Part shown: piece after piece, positions 1 through 9,090 of the stretch
How positions within the stretch are numbered: position 1 is the first letter of the stretch
Layout of the letters: every line of letters starts with the position of its first letter
DNA from: Corynebacterium uropygiale
GTDB taxonomy: Bacteria > Actinomycetota > Actinomycetes > Mycobacteriales > Mycobacteriaceae
Reading direction: 5' to 3'
NCBI RefSeq assembly: GCF_021568315.1
Contig: NZ_JAKGSI010000001.1
Location: 248,001-312,000 of the forward strand
Length of the DNA stretch: 64,000 nt
The notes under the pieces: model-generated
The model's input: only the letters and a program-made list of their open reading frames with translations
Told to the model about the DNA's origin: nothing
The model's database searches: none
Translations under genes and position numbers: made by a program

Positions 1-1744
<1,744 letters not shown>

Positions 1745-1745
<1 letters not shown>

Positions 1746-2494
1746 TGAAACTGACACTGGAAATCTGGCGTCAGGCTGGACCTACGCAGGAGGGCCGTTT
1801 CGAGACCATCGAGGTCCCGGATGCTGTGCCGCAGATGTCCATCCTGGAGCTTCTGGACCACGTCAACTCCGGCCTCATCGAGGAAGGCAAGGAGCCCTTC
1901 GCCTTCGCCTCCGACTGCCGTGAGGGTATCTGCGGTACCTGTGGCCTCACGGTGAACGGCCGCCCCCACGGCGCCGACAAGAACAAGCCGGCCTGCCAGC
2001 AGCGCCTCGTGAGCTACCACGACGGTGACCACCTGCGCATTGAGCCGCTGCGCTCCAATGCCTACCCGGTCATCAAAGACATGGTGGTGGACCGCTCCGC
2101 CCTTGACCGCGTCATGCAGAAGGGTGGCTACGTCTCCATCAACGCCGGCACCGCGCCGGATGCTGACACCCTCCACGTCAACCACGATGTCGCCGAGCGA
2201 GCCCTCGACCACGCCGCCTGCATCGGCTGTGGTGCGTGCGTCGCCGCCTGCCCGAACGGTGCAGCCCACCTGTTCACCGGCGCGAAGCTCGTCCACCTCA
2301 AGATGCTCCCGCTGGGCAAGGAAGAGCGTGGCAAGCGCGCCCGTCAGATGATCGACGAGCTGGAGACCAACTTCGGCCCCTGCTCCCTCTACGGGGAGTG
2401 CGCCGACGTCTGCCCGGCCGGCATCCCGCTGACCGCCGTCGCCGCCATCAACAAGGAACGCGTCCGGGCCGCTCTTCGGACCAAGGACGACTGA
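1745..2494 (+). CDS. sdhB: Succinate dehydrogenase iron-sulfur subunit
   Basis: SdhB passes electrons from SdhA flavin through three iron-sulfur clusters to the membrane anchor and menaquinone. The 249-residue protein shows a plant-type [2Fe-2S] ligand set (C58, C63, C66, C84) and two C-terminal Cys groups (C159, C162, C165, C169 and C213, C219, C223) for the [4Fe-4S] and [3Fe-4S] centres. The ATG overlaps the sdhA TAA by one base, so it is read with sdhA on one mRNA. The length fits the actinobacterial complex II type. The first operon gene, the cytochrome b-type anchor sdhC, is presumably upstream of the window. Confidence 0.97.
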
Positions 2495-2549
2495 GGTAGT
2501 ATGAAGCTCAGCTGAGATGAGCTCTTCACAATTCTGAGAAAGGTGAGTG

Positions 2550-2903
2550 ATGGCGATGGCATCCAGCCAGGCCACAGCCCCCAAGGAATCCTTCCCGGCC
2601 TATGAAGGTCGTATGCACTATGTCGAGGGTTACCACCCCTCGAGCCTCTCTGCGCCGCACTCCTCTCTGCAGCGCAGCTCCACGTGGATTGGCATGGGCT
2701 TCGTCCTGGCCTCCCTCGCTGGATTCGGCATCCTCGTGTTCGGTGTGGCCTCCGTGCTGTGGAACCCGAACCAGGCAGGGATGTTCTTCCTCGTCCTGGG
2801 GGCCATCCTGGCGGTGGCTTTCCTGGTCATCGGTTTCGGCCTCATCCACTATGGGCGGCGCTACTACCGCTCCTATGTGAAAGAGACGGGGCACCACTTC
2901 TAG
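2550..2903 (+). CDS. Small two-helix membrane protein downstream of sdhB
   Basis: This 117-residue protein has no recognised catalytic motif. It has a hydrophilic N-terminus of about 45 residues, two hydrophobic segments (about 46-70 and 77-100), and a basic, aromatic C-terminal tail. A similar small membrane protein follows sdhB in other corynebacteria, so a link to complex II assembly or stability is possible, but this rests on position only. ATG 2550 is preferred over the overlapping GTG 2547 because GAGAAAGG lies just upstream. A possible -10 (TAGTAT, 2497-2502) sits directly after sdhB, so it may have its own promoter as well as read-through from sdh. A strong hairpin follows at 2950-2985. 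Confidence 0.75.
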   Translation: MAMASSQATAPKESFPAYEGRMHYVEGYHPSSLSAPHSSLQRSSTWIGMGFVLASLAGFGILVFGVASVLWNPNQAGMFFLVLGAILAVAFLVIGFGLIHYGRRYYRSYVKETGHHF

Positions 2904-2949
2904 TCCCTGACCCATCACTCGCGTCACTCACCCGAGCACGCCTCCATAG

Positions 2950-2985
2950 CAAAGCACCCCCTCCTGGTTGGAGTGGGGTGCTTTG
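2950..2985 (+). terminator. Hairpin terminator after the sdh operon
   Basis: An 11-base arm (CAAAGCACCCC) pairs with GGGGTGCTTTG, and the interior CTCC/GGAG extends the stem around a short loop. There is no T-run on the + strand after the stem. The next promoter starts five bases beyond the hairpin, so it probably insulates sdh transcription from the DUF445 gene. Confidence 0.7.
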
Positions 2986-2989
2986 GCGG

Positions 2990-2995
2990 AATAAT
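2990..2995 (+). promoter_or_regulatory. -10 element of leaderless DUF445 gene
   Basis: AATAAT matches TATAAT at five of six positions and lies seven bases before ATG 3003. Transcription would therefore start at or beside the start codon. The element begins just after the sdh terminator hairpin. Confidence 0.5.
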
Positions 2996-3002
2996 GGGCA
3001 CT

Positions 3003-4310
3003 ATGGCTAATCATGCACTGCAGGGGAGCCGGCCGTTGCCCGGCCCCAGCCCCGAAGTCGAAGCCGAGCGCCGCCGGACCCTTCGCCGGCACAAGGCCTT
3101 CGTCACGGGACTCCTCATCATTGCCGCCATCATCTTCCTCAGCTGTAGCTGGTGGCAGCATGAACACGCCGACGCCGCCGTCTGGGTGGGCTATGTCCGC
3201 GCTGCGGCGGAGGCGGGCATGGTGGGCGGCCTGGCCGACTGGTTCGCGGTGACCGCGCTCTTCCGGCACCCCATGGGGCTGCCGATCCCGCACACCGCCC
3301 TCATCCCTCGCAAGAAGGACCAGCTGGGGGACCAGCTCTCCGGTTTCGTGGGGGAGAACTTCCTCAACGCCGAGCTCATCACGGAGAAGGTCGCTCAGGC
3401 GCAGCTCCCGGAGCGCGCGGGGGAGTGGCTGAGCAAGCCGAAGAACGCGGCGACGGTCTCCGCGCAGGTCGGGAAGTTCACCGCCCGCGTCGTCGAGGCC
3501 ATCGACCCGGGGGAGGCGGAGAATGTGCTGCGGCGGCTCGTCGTCGACAAACTTGCCGAGCCCGAGTGGGCGCCGCCGCTGGGCCGAGTGCTCGAGCAGC
3601 TCATCGAGGATGGGCGGACGGAGCCGCTCATCGAGGAGTTGGCGCACTGGGCGCATCGCAAGGCGATCGGCGCGGAGGAGCTCATCGTCCGCATTATCGA
3701 CGAACGCAAGCCGGTGTGGGCGCCCCGCTTCGTGAATAACCTCATCGGGGAGAAGGTCTACCGCGAGCTCATCCGCTTCACCGAGGACGTCTCCAGGGAC
3801 CCGCACCACGAGGCGCGCTATGCCGCCCGCCGCTGGCTCACCCGCCTGGCCAGGGATCTGCAGAATGATCCGACCATGATCGATCGCATCGAGCGGTGGA
3901 AGGGCGACATCATGGGCTCGAGCGCCCTGGCGGGCGTGGCCCGCTCCCTGTGGGACTCCACCTCGGCGAGCATCCTTGAGCAGGCCACCCACGAGGATTC
4001 GCTCCTGAGGGTGAAGATCGCCCAGCTCGCGGAGGAATGGGGCAACCGTCTCCGGGAGGATGATGAGCTGCGCCGTTCCCTCGACGGAAAGGTGCGCCGC
4101 GCGGCCACCTTCCTGGCGGATAACTACGCGGAGGAGATCACCGGCATCATCTCGGAGACCGTCCGCCGCTGGGATGCGGAGGAAGCAAGCGAGAAGATGG
4201 AGCTCATGGTGGGCAAGGATCTGCAGTTCATCCGCCTCAATGGAACCATCGTGGGTGCGCTGGCCGGACTCGCGATTTACACTGTGAACCATCTGATTTT
4301 CGGGGCATAG
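3003..4310 (+). CDS. DUF445 family membrane protein
   Basis: A 435-residue protein of the DUF445 family, whose function is not established. A basic N-terminus is followed by one transmembrane helix (about residues 35-55), a family-typical GWADWFAVTALFR-like region, a long alpha-helical cytoplasmic domain rich in Arg, Glu and Lys, and a second hydrophobic helix at the extreme C-terminus. ATG 3003 is chosen because AATAAT lies exactly seven bases upstream, matching the leaderless spacing seen repeatedly in this window; the in-frame ATG at 2994 would overlap that element. The gene stands alone between the sdh terminator and a 63-base gap before the next gene. Confidence 0.85.
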   Translation: MANHALQGSRPLPGPSPEVEAERRRTLRRHKAFVTGLLIIAAIIFLSCSWWQHEHADAAVWVGYVRAAAEAGMVGGLADWFAVTALFRHPMGLPIPHTALIPRKKDQLGDQLSGFVGENFLNAELITEKVAQAQLPERAGEWLSKPKNAATVSAQVGKFTARVVEAIDPGEAENVLRRLVVDKLAEPEWAPPLGRVLEQLIEDGRTEPLIEELAHWAHRKAIGAEELIVRIIDERKPVWAPRFVNNLIGEKVYRELIRFTEDVSRDPHHEARYAARRWLTRLARDLQNDPTMIDRIERWKGDIMGSSALAGVARSLWDSTSASILEQATHEDSLLRVKIAQLAEEWGNRLREDDELRRSLDGKVRRAATFLADNYAEEITGIISETVRRWDAEEASEKMELMVGKDLQFIRLNGTIVGALAGLAIYTVNHLIFGA

Positions 4311-4373
4311 GCGCGGTTCGGCCGGACGGCGCCGGGCTGCACCACCCCACCCACACGAACAAGGACACACCCA

Positions 4374-4820
4374 ATGAGCACGAATAATACGAAGGATGGC
4401 CCACTGCAGAAGTGGGCGGACGCCGGTACCAAGGCGAGGGACCTCGCGGGGGAATTCTCCGGCCACCTCAAGGAGAACGGCTCCCTGCCGAGCGCCGCGG
4501 GGGCGAAGGAGATCGGCAACCGGCTGATTGACGCCCGCACCAAGGAGGAACTCAAGGACGCGGTATCCGACGCCGCGCGGCACACCGGGCAGTCCCTCCG
4601 GGAGGTCGGCGGATCGGTGAAGCGGGCGGCGTCGAGCACGAAGCAGAGCGAGAAGGTCGATGACCTGCGCGATGCCCTCTCGGAGGCGCTCTCCGCCTCC
4701 ATGGACTCGATCCAGGAGAAGCTGGCGGAGCGCCGCGAGTGTCGCGCGGAGTCCCGGAAGAAGGCTGAGCCCGGCATCCTCGAGGGCGAGGTCATCGCGG
4801 AGCGAGAGGAGGATCGTTGA
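4374..4820 (+). CDS. Hypothetical helical, Lys/Glu/Ala-rich protein
   Basis: I do not recognise a defined family. The 148-residue product has no signal peptide or membrane segment, is highly charged, and is predicted by eye to be largely alpha-helical or coiled-coil (heptad-like Ala/Leu spacing around residues 55-125). In M. tuberculosis the equivalent place, just before the DUF2516 gene (Rv0476), holds the heparin-binding hemagglutinin hbhA, also a Lys/Ala-rich coiled coil. Homology to HbhA is only a positional idea, because the Lys-Ala-Pro-rich tail of HbhA is absent here. The stop overlaps the TTG start of the next gene, so the three genes from 4374 to 5669 form one operon. Confidence 0.65.
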   Translation: MSTNNTKDGPLQKWADAGTKARDLAGEFSGHLKENGSLPSAAGAKEIGNRLIDARTKEELKDAVSDAARHTGQSLREVGGSVKRAASSTKQSEKVDDLRDALSEALSASMDSIQEKLAERRECRAESRKKAEPGILEGEVIAEREEDR

Positions 4821-5134
4821 CCATCTTCCACGATCTGTCCGTCGCTCTCCTCATCGTGACGCTGGCCGTGCAGGGGCTCGTGGCTGTCGCGGGCGTCGTG
4901 GGCGGCGTCCTGGCGCTCATGACCCGCGAGGATGCCTTCCCCGCCGGGGATCGCATGCCCAAGCTCGCGTGGGTGGCCATGCTCTTCGGCTCCGCCGTGG
5001 TCATTGTCCTCGACGTTCTCAGCCGGGGGAGCATCCCCATCCTGCCGTGGATCGGGATCGTCATCATCGGGGTCTACTGGTTTGACGTGCGCCCGCAGCT
5101 TCGCAGCCTCATCGACGGGACCTATGGCTACTAG
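4817..5134 (+). CDS. DUF2516 family membrane protein
   Basis: A 105-residue membrane protein of the DUF2516 family (Rv0476-like), function unknown. Three hydrophobic segments are visible, at about residues 5-33, 49-66 and 72-88, followed by the conserved short tail with VYWFDVRPQLR. The start is TTG 4817, inside the upstream stop region, supported by a strong Shine-Dalgarno (AGAGGAGGA, 4805-4813). The 3' end overlaps the next gene by 11 bases. Tight coupling on both sides implies co-expression. Confidence 0.85.
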   Translation: MTIFHDLSVALLIVTLAVQGLVAVAGVVGGVLALMTREDAFPAGDRMPKLAWVAMLFGSAVVIVLDVLSRGSIPILPWIGIVIIGVYWFDVRPQLRSLIDGTYGY

Positions 5135-5669
5135 GACCCTCCTGGATCTGGGCGCGGCGCTCCTCGGGGCGGAGGTGCGATCCGCGCAGGTCAGCGCATG
5201 GCTCGACGCCCACCAGCCCGGTGCCTCCGCGGCGGGCTACCCCGACCTCTGGGTGCCGCCGACGCTCGTCGCCGGCACCGCGGGCGCCCAGGATCGGGGC
5301 TTTGTCGTGGGCTCGACGGCCGGCTATCCCACCGGTCTGCACGAGCCCCTGGTCAAGGCGGCGGAGGCGCGGCTTGCCGTGCAGCAGGGGGCCGCGGCGA
5401 TCGCGCTGTGCGTGCCGGCGGAGTCCAGCGCGGACCCCAACCGGGCCCTCATGGAGGCGGTGACCGTCCGGGAGGCCGTGCCCTCACCGGTGCGCCTGTG
5501 CGTCGTTCTCGGCGGGGAGGAGGCGGGGTGGCCGCAGCTGCTCCAGTACTATGCCCGCGCGGGGATCGACGCCGCCCTGCTGCCCACACACGTCACCCTC
5601 GAGGCTCTTCCCAGTGACGTGTGGGAGAGCGCCCGGGGGATGGACCTGGGGGTTCTCCGCCCGCTCTAG
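5124..5669 (+). CDS. Truncated DeoC-like (deoxyribose-phosphate aldolase family) protein
   Basis: The place in the gene order (after DUF2516, before murB; deoC is Rv0478) and partial similarity point to the DeoC family, which cleaves deoxyribose 5-phosphate by a Schiff-base mechanism. The product has only 181 residues against about 220 for DeoC. VVGSTAGYPTG and the following helix match the DeoC region around VxxFPxG, but where DeoC has the Schiff-base Lys in KTSTG this protein reads LLPTHVT, and the C-terminal part carrying the second Lys is missing. It is therefore probably not an active aldolase. The ATG at 5124 overlaps the DUF2516 stop. The stop codon shares CTAG with the stop of the convergent gene at 5666. 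Confidence 0.6.
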   Translation: MATRTLLDLGAALLGAEVRSAQVSAWLDAHQPGASAAGYPDLWVPPTLVAGTAGAQDRGFVVGSTAGYPTGLHEPLVKAAEARLAVQQGAAAIALCVPAESSADPNRALMEAVTVREAVPSPVRLCVVLGGEEAGWPQLLQYYARAGIDAALLPTHVTLEALPSDVWESARGMDLGVLRPL

Positions 5670-6511
5670 GCGGCGGAAGAGGCGGAAGCGGCGGGGGCGG
5701 CGGCGCCGCTGATGTCGTGGAGGTTGACGTTTTGCCCGCTCATGGTGAGCTGAAGCCCGTCGGCGGTGACCGCGGCGTCCTCGATGCGCAGGCCCTCCTG
5801 GGCGGATTCCGCGAAGCCCTCGCTCAGGTCCTCGCCGATGACCCTGTTGACGTCCTCGGAGAGGTTGAGGCCGAAGATAGAGCTCCTGGTGATCTCGAAG
5901 GCGAGGCGCCCGTTCTGGGCGAAGGGCTTGAGCGTCATCGAGGTGGCCCCACCGGTGAACTCGATGGTGATGGTGCCCTCCTCGGCGTTGCTCGTGACGC
6001 CGGTGATGCGGAAGAGGGACTGGATCACGTCCTCCGCATAGTCATCCTGGCTGCCGCCCCCGGCCATGCTCTGCTGGAGGACGGCCTTCAGGTAGTCATC
6101 CCCGAGCGTGGTGCTGATCCGCAGGTGCTCGGCGATGGGGGCCTCGGAATTCGAAATGTCCACGCTATCCAGCGTGACGGCGGAGCTCGGCTGCCCCTTG
6201 ATCTCGGGGAGGTCGTTGGGGCCGCCCGGCCAGCTCACCTGCGAGGTGTCCGGGGTGGTCATGTCGACGTGGGGCACCTTCTTGGTAATGAGGGAGAACA
6301 GCACGGGGGAGGCCCCGAAAGAAATGTTCGGCTCTTCGGGGTTCTCCACCCCGGCCTCCTGGGCGTGGTGCATGACATCATCGCGGAAGCTGCTGCGGAT
6401 CATGTGGCGAACACCGAACTCGGCGAGCGCCCCGAGGATCACCAGCACAACAACGAGAATGACAAGGAACTTGATTGCACGGGAAGAAGTCGACTTAGTC
6501 ACGAGCCCCAT
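5666..6511 (-). CDS. DUF2993 / LmeA-family phospholipid-binding protein
   Basis: A 281-residue envelope protein of the DUF2993 (LmeA) family, whose mycobacterial member binds phospholipids and is needed for lipomannan maturation. A basic N-terminus and one hydrophobic helix (about residues 12-32) indicate a signal anchor or uncleaved signal peptide; the rest is a predicted beta-rich extracytoplasmic domain. The C-terminus ends in an Ala/Ser-rich tail. The start could be ATG 6511 or the in-frame GTG at 6502, which has better spacing from GGAAAG. It converges with the DeoC-like gene, the two stops overlapping by four bases. Confidence 0.8.
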   Translation of the reverse strand: MGLVTKSTSSRAIKFLVILVVVLVILGALAEFGVRHMIRSSFRDDVMHHAQEAGVENPEEPNISFGASPVLFSLITKKVPHVDMTTPDTSQVSWPGGPNDLPEIKGQPSSAVTLDSVDISNSEAPIAEHLRISTTLGDDYLKAVLQQSMAGGGSQDDYAEDVIQSLFRITGVTSNAEEGTITIEFTGGATSMTLKPFAQNGRLAFEITRSSIFGLNLSEDVNRVIGEDLSEGFAESAQEGLRIEDAAVTADGLQLTMSGQNVNLHDISGAAAPAASASSAA

Positions 6512-6535
6512 CTTTCCGTAGGGGAACCATTTTTG

Positions 6536-7381
6536 CTAGTCCCCCGCAGTACCTGGCTGGGCCGCCCCCGGGTCCACAATCTCCCACGGAACGGTGATGA
6601 GATTATCCCGGATGGGCCGGCGCGACGCCTCGAAGGGGAGCCCCTCCTCGCGGAGAAGGTCCAGCGTGTGGCGCCACCGGATCCGCGGCCCGTGCGGGGA
6701 CCAGCCGGCGCAGCGCTCCCAGGCGGCGTCGAGGCGCTGGAGGAGGGCGTGGATGTTCTCCCCGGGCACGTTGCGGTGGATGAGGATCTTGGGGAGGCGT
6801 TCGGCCACGTCGGAGGGGGTGTCGACGTCGTGCGGGTCCCAGGCCAGGGTGAGGCTGCGCGGGCCGTGGGCGTCGAGGGTGACCCAGCTGGCGCGTCGGC
6901 CCAGTTCATCGCAGGTGCCCTCGACGTAGAGTCCGCCGGGTGCGAGCCGCTCGCAGACCATCGCCCAGGTGCTGGTGACTTGGGAGACGTCGTACTGGCG
7001 GAGCACGTTGAAGGCGCGGACGAGGTGGGGCCGGTGGCCGGCCAGCTCGAAGCCGCCGAGTTCGAAGTGGACGCCCTCGCGGGGCGGGAGCACGCGCTCG
7101 GGGTCAATTTCCAGTCCGATGACGCGCACGTCCGGGGTGATGCGGCGCAGCCAGCGCGCCCACTCGACGGTGGTGGTGTGGCTGGCCCCGTAGCCGAGGT
7201 CAATGGCGAGGGGTTCGGGGGCGTCGCGCAGGAGGCGACGGATCCCCGCGTGGTGGGCCATCCAGCGGTCGCAGCGGCGCAGCCGGTTGTAGCCCGTGGT
7301 CCCCCGAGTGATCACGCCCACCGCGCCGGGTTGGTGCGCAGTGTGGAGCCGGGCGCGGAGATTGTGGGCGTGATCAGCCAT
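6536..7381 (-). CDS. SAM-dependent methyltransferase-like protein
   Basis: A 281-residue cytoplasmic protein with a class I methyltransferase-type motif I (AIDLGYGAS, about residues 58-66) and a motif II acidic residue in IGLEIDPER. The rest matches a conserved actinobacterial protein found between DUF2505 genes and neighbours of murB. The substrate is unknown. Only six bases separate it from the upstream DUF2505 gene, so both are read from the promoter at 7899-7904. The fold call is good; the reaction is inferred from the fold only. Confidence 0.7.
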   Translation of the reverse strand: MADHAHNLRARLHTAHQPGAVGVITRGTTGYNRLRRCDRWMAHHAGIRRLLRDAPEPLAIDLGYGASHTTTVEWARWLRRITPDVRVIGLEIDPERVLPPREGVHFELGGFELAGHRPHLVRAFNVLRQYDVSQVTSTWAMVCERLAPGGLYVEGTCDELGRRASWVTLDAHGPRSLTLAWDPHDVDTPSDVAERLPKILIHRNVPGENIHALLQRLDAAWERCAGWSPHGPRIRWRHTLDLLREEGLPFEASRRPIRDNLITVPWEIVDPGAAQPGTAGD

Positions 7382-7387
7382 GTGTAT

Positions 7388-7891
7388 TTAGAGGTTCTGC
7401 TCGATCCATTCCTCGGTGAGCGTGCCCTCGTTCTGGAAGAGCTCGCCGAGGGCGTCGGCAACCTTCGGCTCGATGGCCGGGCCCATGAAGGGGATGTTGA
7501 CGGAGATTTCGTTCTCGTAGGAGAGGGTGGTGGTAGCGTCGTCGCCCTTGAGGGAGATGTCGCCCTTGAAGTCCACCGGGGTGCCCTTGACGTCAGCGGT
7601 GTAGGAGATGTCGGCCGCGCCATCCTCGAGGGCGCCGACGGTCACGACGCGCTTGACCTTGAGGGACTGGGAGATCATCGCGCGGACGGCCTCGGGGAGG
7701 ATCTCCATGGGGAGCACCTCGTAGAGGGTGGCGACGGCGCCGCCGTCCTGCTCGGTGAACTCGTGGACCTGACCCGGCTCCGGGGAGAGGTGGGCCACGT
7801 TGTGGGCCCAGTAGTCGGCGTTCGTGAGGGCGGCGTGCACCTTCTCGGCCGGCTGGTGAATAGTTACAACGTTCTCACTGCGTGTTGTCAT
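7388..7891 (-). CDS. DUF2505 domain protein (SRPBCC-like fold)
   Basis: A 167-residue protein of the DUF2505 family (Rv0481c-like). The beginning (ENVVTIHQPAEKVHAAL) and overall pattern resemble START/SRPBCC lipid- or ligand-binding domains, but no ligand is known. No signal peptide or membrane helix is seen. It is the first gene of a two-gene unit with the methyltransferase-like gene. The start ATG is seven bases from a TAGTCT element, which suggests a leaderless mRNA, and it diverges from murB with only 24 bases between the two start codons. Confidence 0.85.
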   Translation of the reverse strand: MTTRSENVVTIHQPAEKVHAALTNADYWAHNVAHLSPEPGQVHEFTEQDGGAVATLYEVLPMEILPEAVRAMISQSLKVKRVVTVGALEDGAADISYTADVKGTPVDFKGDISLKGDDATTTLSYENEISVNIPFMGPAIEPKVADALGELFQNEGTLTEEWIEQNL

Positions 7892-7898
7892 GCTCCAC

Positions 7899-7908
7899 AG
7901 ACTACCGT
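7899..7908. promoter_or_regulatory. Overlapping divergent -10 elements, DUF2505 and murB
   Basis: AGACTACCGT reads TACCGT on the + strand (7903-7908), seven bases before murB GTG, and TAGTCT on the - strand (7899-7904), seven bases before the DUF2505 ATG. The two elements share bases 7903-7904. The layout implies two leaderless transcripts that cannot both be initiated at once. Confidence 0.55.
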
Positions 7909-7915
7909 TAGGGGC

Positions 7916-9034
7916 GTGGCAGATTCATCTCCAACCCCAGTACTGAACGATATTGATGGTGCCGTCCTCGACGAGCAGACCACTCTCGCCGATCTCACGA
8001 CCTTTCACGTCGGTGCTCGGCCGCGCCTCACGGTGCGCTGCCGGACCCAGGATGCGGTGGTGGAGACGGTGCGCCGGCTCGACGCCGCCGGGGTGCCGCT
8101 GCTCGTCGTGGGCGGCGGCTCGAACCTCCTCGTGGCCGATGAGGAGCCGCTCGACCTCGTCGTCGTGCTCATTGAGTGCGCAGGGGTGAGCGTCGAGGAG
8201 GACACGGGCCTGCTCCGCGCGGAGGCGGGGGCCGTGTGGGATGAGGTGGTCTCGACGTCCCTTGCTGCCGGTCTCGGCGGGCTGGAGTGTCTTTCGGGGA
8301 TCCCGGGCTCGGCGGGGGCCACCCCGGTGCAGAACGTGGGGGCGTACGGGGCGGAGATCGCGGACGTGCTCACGCGGGTGCGCCTGCTGGATCGGGAGAC
8401 GGGCGAGGTGTCCTGGGTTCCGGCGAGTGCGCTGGACCTCTCCTATCGCTATTCGAACCTCAAGTTCACGGCCCGGGCCGTGGTCCTGGAGGCGGAGTTC
8501 CAGCTCCGCACCGATGGGCTCTCGGCGCCGCTGCGCTTCGGGGAGCTGGCGCGACGCCTCGGCGCCTCGAGCGCGGGGGAGCGCCGCCCGGCCGCCGAGG
8601 TGCGGGAGGTCGTCCTCGACCTTCGCCGCGGGAAGGGCATGGTGCTCATCCCGGGGGATCACGACACGTGGTCGGCCGGCTCCTTCTTCACGAACCCCAT
8701 CGTGCCCGCACAGATCGCGGACAGCGTGCAGGATAAGGTTCGACGCTCCCTCGGCGCCGAGGAAGCCGAGTCCATGCCCCGCTTCCCGGCGGGGGAGGGC
8801 AAGGTGAAGCTCTCCGCGGCGTGGCTCATTGATCGGGCCGGTTTTGATCGCGGCTACCCGGGGGAGGGGGCGCCAGCGCGGCTCTCGACGCGGCACACCC
8901 TGGCGCTCACCAACCGGGGCGAGGCCTCCACCGGGGACATCGTGGCGCTGGCGCGCGATGTGCGCGATGGGGTGAACCGGGCCTTCGGCGTCCGGCTGGA
9001 GCCGGAGCCCATCTGGGTGGGCTGCTCGCTCTAG
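7916..9034 (+). CDS. murB: UDP-N-acetylenolpyruvoylglucosamine reductase MurB
   Basis: MurB reduces UDP-GlcNAc-enolpyruvate to UDP-MurNAc with NADPH and FAD, the second committed step of peptidoglycan synthesis. The 372-residue protein shows the FAD-binding VVGGGSNLL (about residue 64), the signature SGIPGSAGATPVQNVGAYG, the Tyr/Arg element YRYSNLK and the catalytic Ser loop SAGSFFTNP. The C-terminus ends EPEPIWVG, close to the family's usual final motif with its catalytic Glu. The start GTG 7916 is chosen because the homologous region begins there and TACCGT lies seven bases upstream; the long open frame before it is antisense to other genes. It converges on fadD. Confidence 0.95.
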   Translation: MADSSPTPVLNDIDGAVLDEQTTLADLTTFHVGARPRLTVRCRTQDAVVETVRRLDAAGVPLLVVGGGSNLLVADEEPLDLVVVLIECAGVSVEEDTGLLRAEAGAVWDEVVSTSLAAGLGGLECLSGIPGSAGATPVQNVGAYGAEIADVLTRVRLLDRETGEVSWVPASALDLSYRYSNLKFTARAVVLEAEFQLRTDGLSAPLRFGELARRLGASSAGERRPAAEVREVVLDLRRGKGMVLIPGDHDTWSAGSFFTNPIVPAQIADSVQDKVRRSLGAEEAESMPRFPAGEGKVKLSAAWLIDRAGFDRGYPGEGAPARLSTRHTLALTNRGEASTGDIVALARDVRDGVNRAFGVRLEPEPIWVGCSL

Positions 9035-9071
9035 CCGATCCCGCGGCCCCCCGCGGCCCCGAGCCCCCCCC

Positions 9072-9089
9072 GAAGGCCCCGGGGCCTTC
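9072..9089. terminator. Palindrome between convergent murB and fadD
   Basis: GAAGGCCCCGGGGCCTTC is an 18-base perfect palindrome in the 56-base gap between the two convergent stops. It could fold on either transcript as a short GC-rich hairpin. No clear T-run follows on the + strand, so bidirectional termination is an inference. Confidence 0.4.
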
Positions 9090-9090
9090 C

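Noticed and set aside
5621-7915. Long open + frame joined to the front of murB
   Set aside because: It is antisense to the LmeA-like, methyltransferase and DUF2505 genes, has low-complexity Gly/Val/Glu composition and no family similarity; MurB homology begins at 7916.
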